Assembly: GCA_963966185.1 (NCBI GenBank)
Contig: CAWZYM010000308.1
Coordinates: 607,001 to 671,000, forward strand
Direction: 5' to 3'
DNA length: 64,000 nucleotides
From: Rhabditoides inermis
Taxonomy: Eukaryota > Nematoda > Chromadorea > Rhabditida > Rhabditidae
Each line of letters starts with the position of its first letter. Within the stretch, counting starts at the first letter, position 1. The notes under the pieces are model-generated. The model saw only the letters and a list, made by a program, of their open reading frames with translations, had not been told where the DNA came from and searched no databases. This document shows positions 63,617-64,000 of the stretch, one piece after another. A program made the position numbers and the translations under genes.

Positions 63617-64000
63617 CTACTGTCGCGCGGCCCTCTCTGCCGCCCGCTTGGCCAGCTGGTGCCTGTCCCAGTACTCCTTGTTCCTCTCCTCCTCCCTCAT
63701 CGACAACACATGGCGAGACGCCGACGCAGCCATGCAGTCAAGGCCACTCTCAAATACACATGCTGAACAATCACAACGGACACAACAACTAGTGATAGAG
63801 TTATTGATTGATTATTGATCGATTTTGAGAAGCACAATCTCACCGGCTGCAGCGTCTCGTTCTCGATGTCTCCTATGGAGGGCAGCCAGCCGTTGACAGA
63901 CAGGTGCGCGACCAGACTGCGGAACGGACACCTAATCAATAAATCGATCAATACATCAGACATCAATCGATAAGTCAATCTAATCAATCGATACCCACTC
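63617..64000 (-). CDS. Family gene F: C-terminal end, runs off the right edge
   Basis: Two complete exons and a few bases of a third. The exon 63931-63844 encodes CPFRSLVAHLSVNGWLPSIG, matching CPYRSLIAHLSL of gene C. The last exon encodes CMAASASRHVLSMREEERNK then EYWDRHQLAKRAAERAARQ and a stop at 63617, matching the C-termini of A and C. The acceptor of the last exon is TATTTGAG. It is the sixth member of the family in this window, in the same orientation as C, D and E; most of the gene lies beyond 64000. Confidence 0.8.

Overview
The window is nematode nuclear DNA, most like a diplogastrid such as Pristionchus. Evidence: many small exons with short introns (about 41-50 bp) and TTTCAG-type acceptors; a 127-residue major sperm protein gene; a str-type seven-transmembrane chemoreceptor; CYP4-type P450s; a Ly6/ET-module protein; start codons lying directly behind a 3' splice site, as expected for spliced-leader trans-splicing; and tRNA-derived SINEs, MITEs and a Tc1 relative. 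The species is inferred, not proven. All multi-exon models were read by eye from splice signals and frame continuity.

Layout. 1-674 (-): 5' end of a Pro/Ala-rich gene leaving the left edge. 3060-3722 (-): Ly6-like GPI-anchored protein. 5.3-6.3 kb: GA-rich satellites. 6942-8011 (+): secreted GPW- and proline-rich protein. 9579-11784 and 15172-17111 (+): two paralogous CYP4-type P450s of equal length, separated by MITE, SINE and 8-bp satellite DNA. 17596-17931 (-): tiny secreted Cys-containing peptide. 17.9-21.5 kb: transposon-rich, with a stray two-exon copy of family gene A and a 1.7-kb terminal-inverted-repeat element holding a spliced ORF. 23022-25135 (-): membrane-anchored SPK-rich protein. 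33273-34839 (+): chemoreceptor. 58085-60374 (-): PTP-domain protein. 60734-62822 (-): F-box gene hit by a SINE. 63053-63265 (-): possible T1/BTB remnant.

The outstanding feature is a family of large multi-exon genes that I do not recognise. Copy A (27437-32391, +), B (35672-39274, +), C (39972-45105, -), D (45441-52067, -), E (52352-57538, -) and the C-terminus of F (63617-64000, -) share the same ordered set of blocks. They carry KRAR-type nuclear-localisation signals, and several carry acidic SUMO-interaction-like motifs and psi-K-x-E sites. E, D and C lie head to tail with gaps of about 285-340 bp and look like an operon. The MSP gene sits antisense inside an intron of E, a Tc1-like element inside an intron of D, and a long microsatellite with a LINE tail inside an intron of C.

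A common theme is possible but inferred: MSP and nematode PTPs are typical of sperm, so the C-D-E block may lie in a germline-expressed neighbourhood. The P450s, Ly6 protein and chemoreceptor are ordinary accessory nematode gene content.
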